DNA of 64,000 bases from Geobacter sp. Its GTDB lineage: Bacteria; Desulfobacterota; Desulfuromonadia; Geobacterales; Geobacteraceae. Positions 42,214 through 52,300 of the stretch are shown here, one piece after another. The DNA lies in the NCBI GenBank assembly GCA_003490025.1, contig DNJC01000016.1, positions 1-64,000 of the forward strand. The letters are read 5' to 3'. Numbering within the stretch: the first letter of the stretch is position 1; each line of letters begins with the position of its first letter. Position numbers and translations under genes: made by a program. The notes beneath the pieces are model-generated. The model was not told the origin of the DNA, made no database searches, and saw only the letters and a list, made by a program, of their open reading frames with translations.

Positions 42214-45200
42214 TCAATGCAATTCGCCACGTTCAAGGGCATCCCAGGCAGCAAGCACCAGCCGACGTGTCCGATACTCGCCGAATGCCTTTTCTTCGTT
42301 GTTCTTCAATACCCGGAAGGTTTCACTGGGATAGTCAGGGCCTTCGACATCGGCTGGATCAAGAATGTATCGAAGTTCGTCGCGTGTAAGGCCATAGAGA
42401 CGCGCGTAATAGGCGTCCAGCTCCGCACGCAGTAGTGCTCGACGTTCTGGCTCAAAGGAAAACGGCTCACCAGAGAAACCCAAATCGTCGGCCCAAGATT
42501 TGACATCGTGAGCTACGTATGTCAGTTCCAGCACTCTTGGGACGATGAAAGAAAAGTCAGAATTTCCGTAACATTCTGGTGGTAAGACTGGTAACTGTTT
42601 GGCAATGAAAAAGTTAAGATGGTTACCTCCAACTTTATGGCGGCCAACGAAATCGAGTGTTAATGCGGAAAGGTTAGCTAGTAGCACTGCATAAATTGAT
42701 GCTGAAATTGGCTTATCAAACAGCATCAAAGGCAAATTGTTACCTGCACCTACCCTTGGCAATATTGACGCAATAACCGTACGAAATACATGAGCACTAG
42801 TAACATCACGAAAACCCAGCAACCAGTTGGGACTCCGTCTGTCCATAAGTTCGTCAGCAGCTTGCCAGATATCAGGCGATTTTTTAAGCAGCTGCAATTC
42901 TGAGTCACTTAAAAGCTGGTAGTTGAGAGCATCAGTCTTTATTCTGAGATCACGCCAGTCTTTAGGGTCAAGCGGCAATGAGGCGAAATGTTCGCCGGCA
43001 AGCCTGATAAGTTTATTGCGTGATTCGTGGAAAGACTCTATCAGTAGCTCATCACCACGACCTGTTTCAACCCAATTAGCAAACGCAACTAGTAGCCCCT
43101 TACCATCCTCAGCAGCAAATGCTTGCGCCACTGCACGGGGAACGCTGGCGAGGCGAGCCAATACTTCTCGCTCTTTTACCCAATAGCGAGGACGGACAAT
43201 AAAATCGGGATTCTGCTTGTCATCTAATGACACGTCTTCGGCTTCATCCTTACCATCACTAGTCGAACCATAGGTGGCCCAGTGATGATCAAACTGATGG
43301 ATCATTTTGGCTTCATACAGAGGGAGGTGTTCTCTTCCATCGTAGTCTGCAAACAGATGGCTGTCATTAGACATGTGAAACATGGTGCTGAATCGGATAC
43401 CCCATGGGTTATTTTCAGGGCCTTCATTACTTGAATCCCTGATTAGAATCGGTACTCGGGAGTATATCTTCTTCGTGAGTTCTGCATCCATTTTGCTACG
43501 AAAAACAGGACAAGTTCGGGTGTTAGGATTTATGAGCCGAAGGTCTGCAGAACTCAGCGTGAAACGGCGGCGCTCATCATAAATTTGGGCTGGCTGTCGA
43601 GCAAAGAATACAAATTCACCTTGCCCCGATTCAGCAGGACCTCCGATGACCAGCAGACAGAATCTAAACGAATGATGCACTGCAGGGAAAATGAATTCTT
43701 CATTCTCGAAAGCAAATAAGGCTTTCAGTTTTCCAAACTGGGTGAGATCAGCAAAATAGGCCTTCGTAGAATCATCAGTGGCAATTCCTGTTGGAACTAT
43801 AAACCCGGCTCGACCGTCCCTTGACACAATCTGGCTGATTGTCTCAGCAAAAAGGGCATAGGTATTTACATCGCCCACGCCAGTAAGCGGATAACGTCCT
43901 CCATCGTCAGCTTTAAGATGGGCAAAAAGACTTGCAGCCTCGGCAGTTCGCCGTTCGATGATAAAGTCGGCGTATAGACGTTGTTCTAGCAACCCCTGCT
44001 GCTCGTTGTGCAGCAACTCCGGATACAGATGCCGTGCAAGCATCCCATCAGCGAGCCAAATAATACGCTGGGACCGCTCCGCTTTGTTCTTGGCTGCTGC
44101 GACATCCGGATTGCTGGTCGCGAAAAACTCTTCTTCCTGGAGCTTGATCCGTTCCCAAGGCGGGTTCCCGAGGACGCAATCAAACCCGCCCTTGGCAAAT
44201 ACCAAAGGAAACACCAGCGGCCAGTGCAGAACATGGGCCTGACGACAATACTGTCGTGCTGTCTCCAAACGTAGGACATGGCTACTGTCATGCTGCCCGC
44301 CGTAAAGTTCGATTCCTAAGGTTTCACTGAGAGGAGTTGCCTCGAGAAAGGATTTGTCGGACTTTGGGATGAGAAATGCCCCAATGAACATGTCGGAAGA
44401 ATGGGCGAGGTTATTGTCCTGTGCCCGTTTGAGAAAATGTTCATATAGTGATTCCTTGGCAACAATATCTTCTGGCGTTGCGTCGGGCATCGCTTCAAGC
44501 TTGTTAAGCTGTGCAAGATTGTCTTGCCACTCCGGGGGCAAGAAGAGCTCTGGTACGTATTTTCTGGACTCTATAGATTTTCGTCCAGCACGATTTGATA
44601 GCATAAGCGTTTTGCAAACCGTCTTATCATCTCCCGAAAGCGGCTTATAGGCGGCATCGGGAATGCCATGCGCCATCTGTTTGAAGTGGGTAAGCCCCAA
44701 AAGGGCGTCACCGCAAACCAGATGGTGGTTGAGGAATGTGAGGGGACGGCCCGGCTCGAATCCCTCAAGCCAGAGGGCGGTACGAGCCAACTCCAGTGCC
44801 AAGTGATTGCGATCCACCCCGAAAATGCAGTGGGAAATCACTTCACGAAGGGCATGGCGGTAATCCGCTGCCTTTACCGCGCCGTCGGTTGACTGGAACT
44901 GGGCAAGCCGTTCCGCCAGGCGCCTGGCGGCGGCCAGCAGAAAATGGCCGCTGCCGCAGGCAGGATCTATGACGGTGATGGAAAGCAGGGCGCGGGTTGG
45001 GTTCTCCGGCTGGGCGGCAAGACGCGCTTCGATAACCGGCTCAAGTGCGGTTTTTATTAACTCCTGAACCAGACTGTCAGGAGTGTAGTAGCTACCGGAG
45101 GTTTTCCGTGCATTGCCGGCAGTAGATCCTTCCCCATGAAGGTTTACGAAGGTAAATCTCCTGATCTGCAGGTCGACATCCGGCACCAGTTCCAGGAGGC

Positions 45201-46497
45201 TTTCGTAGACTGAGCCGAGTTCTTCCGGCCCCATATTGCGATAATCTACCGGCGACATGACCCCATCGATACGGGACCAGCGCAGGTGTTGAATTGCGGA
45301 GAGCAGCGCCTGATTATCGAGGCCACAACTATCAAGCATCGTACATTGCGACGACGCAAACAGCCCTCCCAAGGGTGGGAGAGCCAAGCGGGACTCCCCT
45401 TTAACGAGACAGCGAAAGACTATTCGCTGAGCCTGCCAGAGATCGTCATGCGAATCGAACCCGGTCCTGCGCAGTGCCCGATCGCGAAGGCGTTTGAGAG
45501 AGTAGCCCTCTGCGTAAATTTTACGGACCGCCAGGCCACTGGGCGTGTCGTCGGGCAGATGAAGCAGGTCGCGTTCCTCAACCGTAACGAGGAAGATGAA
45601 ACGATACACCAGCCGCAAGAGTTGCTCGTAGAATGCTTGCTTGTTGAAACTTCCATCCTGCAGACTCTGGCGCAGATGATCGTTCCCCTTATGACGGAGG
45701 AATCCCTCCCCCAGGGCGATAAGTGCGCTGGTTACCCCAAGGCTCAACCCTGCGCGCACCCGGGTTCCCTGGGCCTGGCCTTCTTGCCGCCATTGTTCCC
45801 AGATACAACTGTCTCCGGAAGTTCCCGGCTCTCCGGCACGACTTGCATGTATGATGCGCCAGAGAGCGGCAAAATCCGGATAGCGGACTTCGGATAGGAT
45901 GGCCTCAAGATCGAATTCGAGATAACTTGGGCGGGTCAAGGTTGCCGCATCCCGGAGCAGGCGAAGCTGCTGGCCGTTACTTACCAGCGCCCAGGTGCAT
46001 TCAGCGCTGGCGTTGAGGAATTCCTGAGCCAGTTGGAAGGCGCTCTTTTTTCTGCTACCGCTTCCTTCAAGGGCAAATCGGTAATCGGTATCGTCAAGGC
46101 TTAAGTCATGTGGTGCGACTATGACAGGTACACGACCGCAGGTTATGAACGTCACCGGATAACGGCGTCCATTGATCTCAATCGGTGCCGATTTCTGCAG
46201 ATCGATATAGCCGAAAGCATCGCGCAGCATTTCCTGAATGAGCGCTCCGGTGGCTACCGCCGAATCAACATCCTCCCGTTCTCTTTGACCACAAAAGGAT
46301 TTCCACTGCGCCTGGGCGATCTGGAAAGCGCGGCCGTATTCATCCTGGAGTTTAAGGCCTTTAGGGACATGGTAATCTGCTACTCCTTGCGATGAGTATT
46401 CACCCAGAGCCGCCTTTTCCAGCAGATCCGGGACGAACAGAGCACCTTCGAGGTGCATGGAGTCATATATCAGGTTGTCGTGGTTTTTTTTGGACAT
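42214..46497 (-). CDS. Large adenine-specific DNA methyltransferase (DrmMI/Eco57I-like)
   Basis: 1427 residues. The N6-adenine methylase motifs are motif I, VIDPACGSGHFLLAAARRLAERL-like, at about residue 509, and motif IV, GNPPWERIK, near 777. The N-terminal 480 residues carry no obvious endonuclease motif but resemble the leading part of type IIG and DISARM class 1 methylases. A long C-terminal region probably recognises the target sequence. It follows the SNF2 helicase by 11 bp. In DISARM the methylase marks host DNA so that the helicase complex spares it. The C-terminal half of the gene appears more AT-rich than the N-terminal half. Confidence 0.88.
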   Translation of the reverse strand: MSKKNHDNLIYDSMHLEGALFVPDLLEKAALGEYSSQGVADYHVPKGLKLQDEYGRAFQIAQAQWKSFCGQREREDVDSAVATGALIQEMLRDAFGYIDLQKSAPIEINGRRYPVTFITCGRVPVIVAPHDLSLDDTDYRFALEGSGSRKKSAFQLAQEFLNASAECTWALVSNGQQLRLLRDAATLTRPSYLEFDLEAILSEVRYPDFAALWRIIHASRAGEPGTSGDSCIWEQWRQEGQAQGTRVRAGLSLGVTSALIALGEGFLRHKGNDHLRQSLQDGSFNKQAFYEQLLRLVYRFIFLVTVEERDLLHLPDDTPSGLAVRKIYAEGYSLKRLRDRALRRTGFDSHDDLWQAQRIVFRCLVKGESRLALPPLGGLFASSQCTMLDSCGLDNQALLSAIQHLRWSRIDGVMSPVDYRNMGPEELGSVYESLLELVPDVDLQIRRFTFVNLHGEGSTAGNARKTSGSYYTPDSLVQELIKTALEPVIEARLAAQPENPTRALLSITVIDPACGSGHFLLAAARRLAERLAQFQSTDGAVKAADYRHALREVISHCIFGVDRNHLALELARTALWLEGFEPGRPLTFLNHHLVCGDALLGLTHFKQMAHGIPDAAYKPLSGDDKTVCKTLMLSNRAGRKSIESRKYVPELFLPPEWQDNLAQLNKLEAMPDATPEDIVAKESLYEHFLKRAQDNNLAHSSDMFIGAFLIPKSDKSFLEATPLSETLGIELYGGQHDSSHVLRLETARQYCRQAHVLHWPLVFPLVFAKGGFDCVLGNPPWERIKLQEEEFFATSNPDVAAAKNKAERSQRIIWLADGMLARHLYPELLHNEQQGLLEQRLYADFIIERRTAEAASLFAHLKADDGGRYPLTGVGDVNTYALFAETISQIVSRDGRAGFIVPTGIATDDSTKAYFADLTQFGKLKALFAFENEEFIFPAVHHSFRFCLLVIGGPAESGQGEFVFFARQPAQIYDERRRFTLSSADLRLINPNTRTCPVFRSKMDAELTKKIYSRVPILIRDSSNEGPENNPWGIRFSTMFHMSNDSHLFADYDGREHLPLYEAKMIHQFDHHWATYGSTSDGKDEAEDVSLDDKQNPDFIVRPRYWVKEREVLARLASVPRAVAQAFAAEDGKGLLVAFANWVETGRGDELLIESFHESRNKLIRLAGEHFASLPLDPKDWRDLRIKTDALNYQLLSDSELQLLKKSPDIWQAADELMDRRSPNWLLGFRDVTSAHVFRTVIASILPRVGAGNNLPLMLFDKPISASIYAVLLANLSALTLDFVGRHKVGGNHLNFFIAKQLPVLPPECYGNSDFSFIVPRVLELTYVAHDVKSWADDLGFSGEPFSFEPERRALLRAELDAYYARLYGLTRDELRYILDPADVEGPDYPSETFRVLKNNEEKAFGEYRTRRLVLAAWDALERGELH

Positions 46498-46508
46498 GTT
46501 CTAAATCC

Positions 46509-49304
46509 TTACAGCGTATCGGGTAACAACACGTAGACTCCCATGACGTCCACCGGCAGGCAGGGGCGCACGGCGTAACTACCAAGATCGCGGGCCGCCT
46601 CGCGCACTCGACGATGATCCGCCAATAGTGCTTCTGCTCGGGATGAGGCCAATGAGTCAAGCCGGTTGTTATGAACAGTCAAGAAATCTATTGCCGCTTG
46701 TATCTCCCGCTCGGTAAGCTCGGGCGTGAGATTCGCGCTAGGAGTAACGTTCAGCAAGGCAGGGATATCGTGTTCGTCCAGCCACTCGGAGTTGGCACGA
46801 CCTCTTACCGCCAACGCTGCAGTCTCTTCCGCCATGAGATGTCGCGTTTCTCCACGGCGCACGTAGCTCAATTGGTGGCGCAGCCGCAAAAGATAGACAC
46901 AGGTAATAACCTCGACTTCAGTCGTGACGGTTACGGCAGCTCGTGCGGCCAAAGGCCTGGCATCCGTCAGGGCGCTTTCCAGCATGGTGTCCGCCAACAG
47001 TGAGACCAAGGGATGACTGCGATGCACGAATTGAGCGCCCGTCGCAGGCGGATAATGGAAATCGACAGCGATGGGCTTATCGATGCTTTCATGCGTCAAT
47101 CGTTCACGCAGTGCCGTCGGTAAGTGTTGCGGAAGCAGACGAAAAGCCTTTCGCTTGTAGCTCTCCAAGGGGGAATTCAAGCGTGAGCAGGCATTGCACA
47201 CAAATCGCTCCACATCCTGCTCTCCTCCGAGAACGGTGAGTTGCTTGCGCCACTCGGGAAGCACTTCCTCCGGCTTCAATCGTCTCTGGGCAAATACGGT
47301 ACGGTTAGCCCTGGCCCTCTCCAGAGCGTCATGCCACTGACTTTCGATAGGTTTTAAATCAATACCGAGGTTGCCGAAATCAAATGTCATCTGATCGGTC
47401 TTGATCCGGTTTCGCTTCAACAGCGCCGCCTTGATCAAGGCCTGATTGATGCGCTGTTCATCCTCCGGCATCGGCACCAGAACACCCAGCTCTTTGCGAA
47501 TGGCATCCGCCTTCTTGAGGATGACGTTGAGGATAAAGCCGTCCACCGGATTATCCTGGCCATACAGCATCGTGCAGCGCACTTCGGGTGCCTGTTGACC
47601 AAAACGATCCACGCGCCCCTCGCGCTGTTCGTGACGAGTCGGGTTCCAGGCCAGATCATAGTGCACAACGGCCGTAAATTGATGCTGGAGATTCACCCCC
47701 TCGGAAAGGCAGTCGGTAGCTACCAACAGAGGCCGATCCGATTCGCCAAGTTCCGACACGCGAGCTTCGCGCTCCTGCGGCGTAAATTCGCCCGTGATGG
47801 CATCGACGGTGATATCCCGGAAGTGACGTTTCAGGTGATGAGCCACGTAATGGGCGGTGGCAATATAACGGCAGAAGACAACCGGCCGAAAGCCGGCCTT
47901 CAGAAGTTCGTCAACATGCTTGATAAGCGCTGCGAGTTTGGGGTCGCCCTCGCTTCCGGCAAGGGCCCGTGCATCATCAATCAAACCTTGCAACTTGGTG
48001 GCGTCTTCCAGCTGGGCAGCCGGTTCCAGGTCGTTCGTCATCAGATCGTCGGCATGACCGTCATAGAGGCGCTCCTCATCGGCCAGCGACTCCATTTCGT
48101 CCATGGTGCCGACCAGTCTGGTCGTGAGCGCTTTTTCCGCCGCAGCCGGTGAAGATGACACACATCTCAAAAGCGCCAACGTGGCATACCAGATCATTCT
48201 CGCAGCTTGACCACTGGATTGTTCGGTGCGATGTGCCAGCTCAACGCAGTAATCCTGAACCTCGTCGAAAAAACGTCCCCAGCGGCCGGTCAGGATATAG
48301 GTAACTTCTTTCGTCATACGACGCGGGAAAATATTGTTGTCCTGCCATTCTTCAATGTCCTTGCGCCGTCGTTGCACAAAATAGCGGGCAAGATCCTCGC
48401 GAAGATCTTTTCTTAAACCGGCTCCAGCTCCCTGCAATGAGGAAAACTCCGGCTTCAAAAGAGACAGCAGATTGTGAAAGGCCGTATCATCGCCTGAGTG
48501 AGGGGTTGCCGTGAGCATAACCAGGTGACGCGACTCATCGACAGCAAGTCGCTGCAGCAGTTCAAAGCGTAGCTGCTTTCCCTGCCCCCCGGTTGCGCAG
48601 GTATGGGCCTCATCGACGACGATGCACTCAGGTGCTATGCCAAGAAAGTGCTCCCGATGGCGCTCACTCTTGATGTAATCGAGACTCACCACCACGAAGG
48701 GATGATAGTCAAAAAGGGATACCCCATGGGGAATCTCGCGTTCCAACCTGTTCACGCTGGAAGCGGTCAAAGCTACGGCCTTGAGGTGAAAGTGTGTCTG
48801 GAGTTCCTTTTGCCATTGTTCTACCAGGTGAGGCGGGCACAAAACGGCAACGCGCGATATCTCACCACGGTCGAGCAACTCTCGGACGATTAGTCCGGCT
48901 TCAATGGTCTTGCCGACACCGACGTCGTCGGCGATCAGCAGGCGAACCGTCGGCTGCCGTAGGGCCATGAGGAGGGGGACCAGCTGATAGGCGCGGGGCT
49001 CGACGGCGATATTGCCGAAGGATCGGAAGGGGCCGGCTCCGGCACGTAATTTGAGTTGGAGGGCATCGCGAAGGAGCACTGCGGCATCGTGGGTTCCGGC
49101 GTTACGCGGATTCGGCCACTCGAAGGTAGCGGGCTTGGGCGGGATAGGTTCAAGCGCTGAAACAAGTGTAACAACGTCGTCTTCGGAGCCTCCCAGCGGA
49201 CGCAAGCGCAATATATCCTTATCCGACAGGGGAAGTACAACCCATTCACGACCGCGAGCATTGATCAGGGTGCCGGGTGCAAAATCGATAAAAGCTTCAC
49301 TCAT
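46509..49304 (-). CDS. SNF2-family helicase (DrmD-like)
   Basis: 931 residues. Two RecA-like lobes are clear: Walker A DDVGVGKT at 126-133, DEAH near 232, the GTP-binding-like MLTATPHSGDD motif III, and helicase C-terminal motifs ATDCLSEGVNLQ and RHEQREGRVDRFGQ. This is the RapA/DrmD branch of SNF2 ATPases that move on double-stranded DNA without unwinding. In class 1 DISARM, DrmD is this type. It lies 6 bp after the giant helicase gene and 11 bp before the methylase gene. Confidence 0.9.
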   Translation of the reverse strand: MSEAFIDFAPGTLINARGREWVVLPLSDKDILRLRPLGGSEDDVVTLVSALEPIPPKPATFEWPNPRNAGTHDAAVLLRDALQLKLRAGAGPFRSFGNIAVEPRAYQLVPLLMALRQPTVRLLIADDVGVGKTIEAGLIVRELLDRGEISRVAVLCPPHLVEQWQKELQTHFHLKAVALTASSVNRLEREIPHGVSLFDYHPFVVVSLDYIKSERHREHFLGIAPECIVVDEAHTCATGGQGKQLRFELLQRLAVDESRHLVMLTATPHSGDDTAFHNLLSLLKPEFSSLQGAGAGLRKDLREDLARYFVQRRRKDIEEWQDNNIFPRRMTKEVTYILTGRWGRFFDEVQDYCVELAHRTEQSSGQAARMIWYATLALLRCVSSSPAAAEKALTTRLVGTMDEMESLADEERLYDGHADDLMTNDLEPAAQLEDATKLQGLIDDARALAGSEGDPKLAALIKHVDELLKAGFRPVVFCRYIATAHYVAHHLKRHFRDITVDAITGEFTPQEREARVSELGESDRPLLVATDCLSEGVNLQHQFTAVVHYDLAWNPTRHEQREGRVDRFGQQAPEVRCTMLYGQDNPVDGFILNVILKKADAIRKELGVLVPMPEDEQRINQALIKAALLKRNRIKTDQMTFDFGNLGIDLKPIESQWHDALERARANRTVFAQRRLKPEEVLPEWRKQLTVLGGEQDVERFVCNACSRLNSPLESYKRKAFRLLPQHLPTALRERLTHESIDKPIAVDFHYPPATGAQFVHRSHPLVSLLADTMLESALTDARPLAARAAVTVTTEVEVITCVYLLRLRHQLSYVRRGETRHLMAEETAALAVRGRANSEWLDEHDIPALLNVTPSANLTPELTEREIQAAIDFLTVHNNRLDSLASSRAEALLADHRRVREAARDLGSYAVRPCLPVDVMGVYVLLPDTL

Positions 49305-49310
49305 AAGGGG

Positions 49311-52300
49311 TTATTCTCTCCCGCCAAAAATTTCCTGATAATGTGAAAAGAGCGCCGACCATTCGGATCGATCAGCTGGAAAGACCAGGACACGATAGCT
49401 TCGGTCTTCCGCATAGGCCCGCAAACTTTCATCCGGGGTGGAAAGGAAAATGAGGGTTCGCGCCGTTTTGTATTGTGCGTCGGCTAGGCCCTTACCATTA
49501 TTAAGAAATACCTTAAGAGCATCCGGGCGTCGCAACTCGCGTTTATCCAGCTCATGGAGCCAACTGCTCAGGTCGTCGTCCGACTCTATGGCGTCGACAG
49601 GCTCGTTGGGCGAATCCAGGCACACACTGGCATTTGCCAAAGCAATCAGCATTTTCAACACATCAGGATCTTGACGGCTGATATTATCGTGGTCCGGCTG
49701 ATTGTAATACGATAGCAAGCATTGATAACAGCCGGCTTCACATATTCTCTCGCCGTCGGGTCGACGCTGTTCAAGTTTCGGAAGCTGGTCATAGCTCCAG
49801 GTTCCCTCCGGGGCTTGAAAATGCATCAGTTTCAAGGTGTTTTTTGCCACCTCTGCAAGCTGGTCCGGTTCAGTCGCCAAGCGAGTCAAGACACCTGCGC
49901 CACCCTCGGCCGCCTCATAAAAGAGCAGCGCACGTCGATTATCACCGGTTGGAAGCGGCTCGGCAACCAATTCGGCTTCCTCGATTTGGAAGGTCTGCTC
50001 AATGCCACGTTTGAGTGAGGCTTGCAAGGTGGCCATCGCCGCTTCGCTCAGTGCCTGTTTAGGTGTCAGAATGAGAATATTGCGGTGATCTTCCACAAAC
50101 GGAACAATACGTTGAGGTGTGACCTTATCGAGCAAAGCCTCTTCTCCATTTTCACCATTCTTTTCTTCTTCCGGGTTTTCCTTTTTGCTCCAGACGCCTG
50201 AAATCGGATTTATATAGAAGCCCAGTTGTTTTTTATCCTTGCGCCGCCGCCAACCGCGGTTGATGCGCCAGATACGGGCGGCGGCCGCATAGGTTATCGT
50301 CGCAAGTTCTTCCTTATCAAGAAGCACCTTGGCGTCGGTCTTCTGAATCAGACCGTCCGGACCGGGTAAAAACCGGTACGTGGTCTGCAATTCGAAGCCT
50401 TGGCGCTGTCGCTCCTCATCATTGATGGTAATGCGCTCAACCGGAACGGTCTCCACCGTCTCGATTCGATACAGTTCATTTACCCGATCAATTTCGGTCA
50501 GGGGATTCCTGCAGTTTTCGCATACATTAGCCGTCGGTTCGGGACTGTTTTGTTCACCCATGTGCCCATACCCGCAGCAGGAACAAACCCGCGACGAGAC
50601 AGTGGAAAGTTTGCTGCCGGCTGAAACATGTTCACCCGCGCCAATATTGAGCTTTGCCCGCACGACTCGATAGGTGCGACCTTCGTGATAAATGAGACTA
50701 CGTGGCCCGAACTCCGACAGGGCCAGGAACCTGGGGCGACTCACCATACTACCTTCGTCATCCCGACCGTTAGTACTGCCGCCTTGTCCCGGTATCCAGG
50801 CCATGAGCGGCAAACGCGGGAAGTTGTATCCCGGCAAGAACCCCTGGCTCGCCAGGAAACGATAGGTATAGAAATCGGAGTTTTGTGTATTGTTGTTTTT
50901 GAGCAGAGTGAAATACTGCCTCGCAGCATCGCCATATCTGCGACGCGCATTTTCTCGCTCACTATGGCCGGCGGCATGGCTTTTTACCACGGCGTCAGCC
51001 ATATCCATCTGTTTGCGCGTGGCGTCGAACAGATTGCGCCATCGATCAAGAGACTTATCGAAGGCAACTGGCGCACGATTAATCACCTGGTCGACGTACT
51101 GGTCGTCAAACCAGGGCGCTGTTTCCTGGCTTAGCTCGCCCGCGACTTCATTCATGACTCGGTGCGCCAGAACGCGAGCGCGCTCCGATACAGCCGGGTC
51201 GGAAAAGCGCGCCAGCAACTCCTGTTTGATGGGCTTATCTTCCTGTTCCAGGTCGAGTAACGGGGCAATACTTGTGTCGAGTTGATGTTCGACATTGGCA
51301 AGCCAGACAGCCTGAAGGTGGCTCTCGATCAGATCCCGATTGGTCAGGTCCAAAGTGGGAGGTTTGACAACTCCGTGCACCATTTCATTCGCATTGTGAA
51401 AGAACCACTGATCATGAGGGCTCAGTGCGGCGCAGTAGGTTAGTACGAAGGCGGGCTGCCCGGATCGGCCGGCACGTCCGCTTCGTTGAGCATAATTAGC
51501 CGGCGTTGGCGGGACATTCCTCAGATAGACGGAGTTGAGCGCCGAAATATCGACGCCAAGTTCCATCGTCGGCGAGCAAAACAGAACGGGAAGGCGGATA
51601 AGAGGAGCTTCATGACCCGGGTCTGACGACCATTCTTCTCTGTCCTTTTTGGTGAAACGGAATCGCGATTCTAGGACCATGCGCTTACCTGCTTCCACCT
51701 GGGCGGTATGCTCATGGGCTTCGAACTCGAACAGCGGGTGCGAAGGTAGAGTCAACACATCCGCGACGGTGAGATACAGTTGGCGAAAGAACACATTGAC
51801 CCGATCTACTGCATCCGAGGATACATCTGAGGTCAAACACCACTGCATAGCCGACGATTTCAAACGCCAGCCAACGACGTTCTTGTCGATACTCTGTTTC
51901 TGAACATATCCGTAATTGCCGGCAGCCTCCAGCATACGTCCGAGGATCTCGGTAAGTTCCTGATCCTTCCACCCGAGCACCTGAGCTGCGAAATCGGTCG
52001 TGCGCCAGAACGGAGCAGTCTTAAGGAGACGAATCAGACGCGATCTAGGACCTCCGCCAACAAGGTCTTCGCGAGGTTTACCCCGGTATTCCGGCCGCTT
52101 GCCGAGAATCAGAAACTTTGAAGTTGCAAAGTGCTCATCTCGAGAAAAAGACCAGCGCTCGTTCAGGTAGCTGTAAGCATTGGTCTTGGCTTTGTCCTGT
52201 TCCAGGGAATCGAGATACCTCGATTCAAGGCAGAGATTGCGATGCAACTCGTCGAAGACAAACCGTGCAAAATCCTCGCGTCCCTTGTTGGTAAGCCTTT

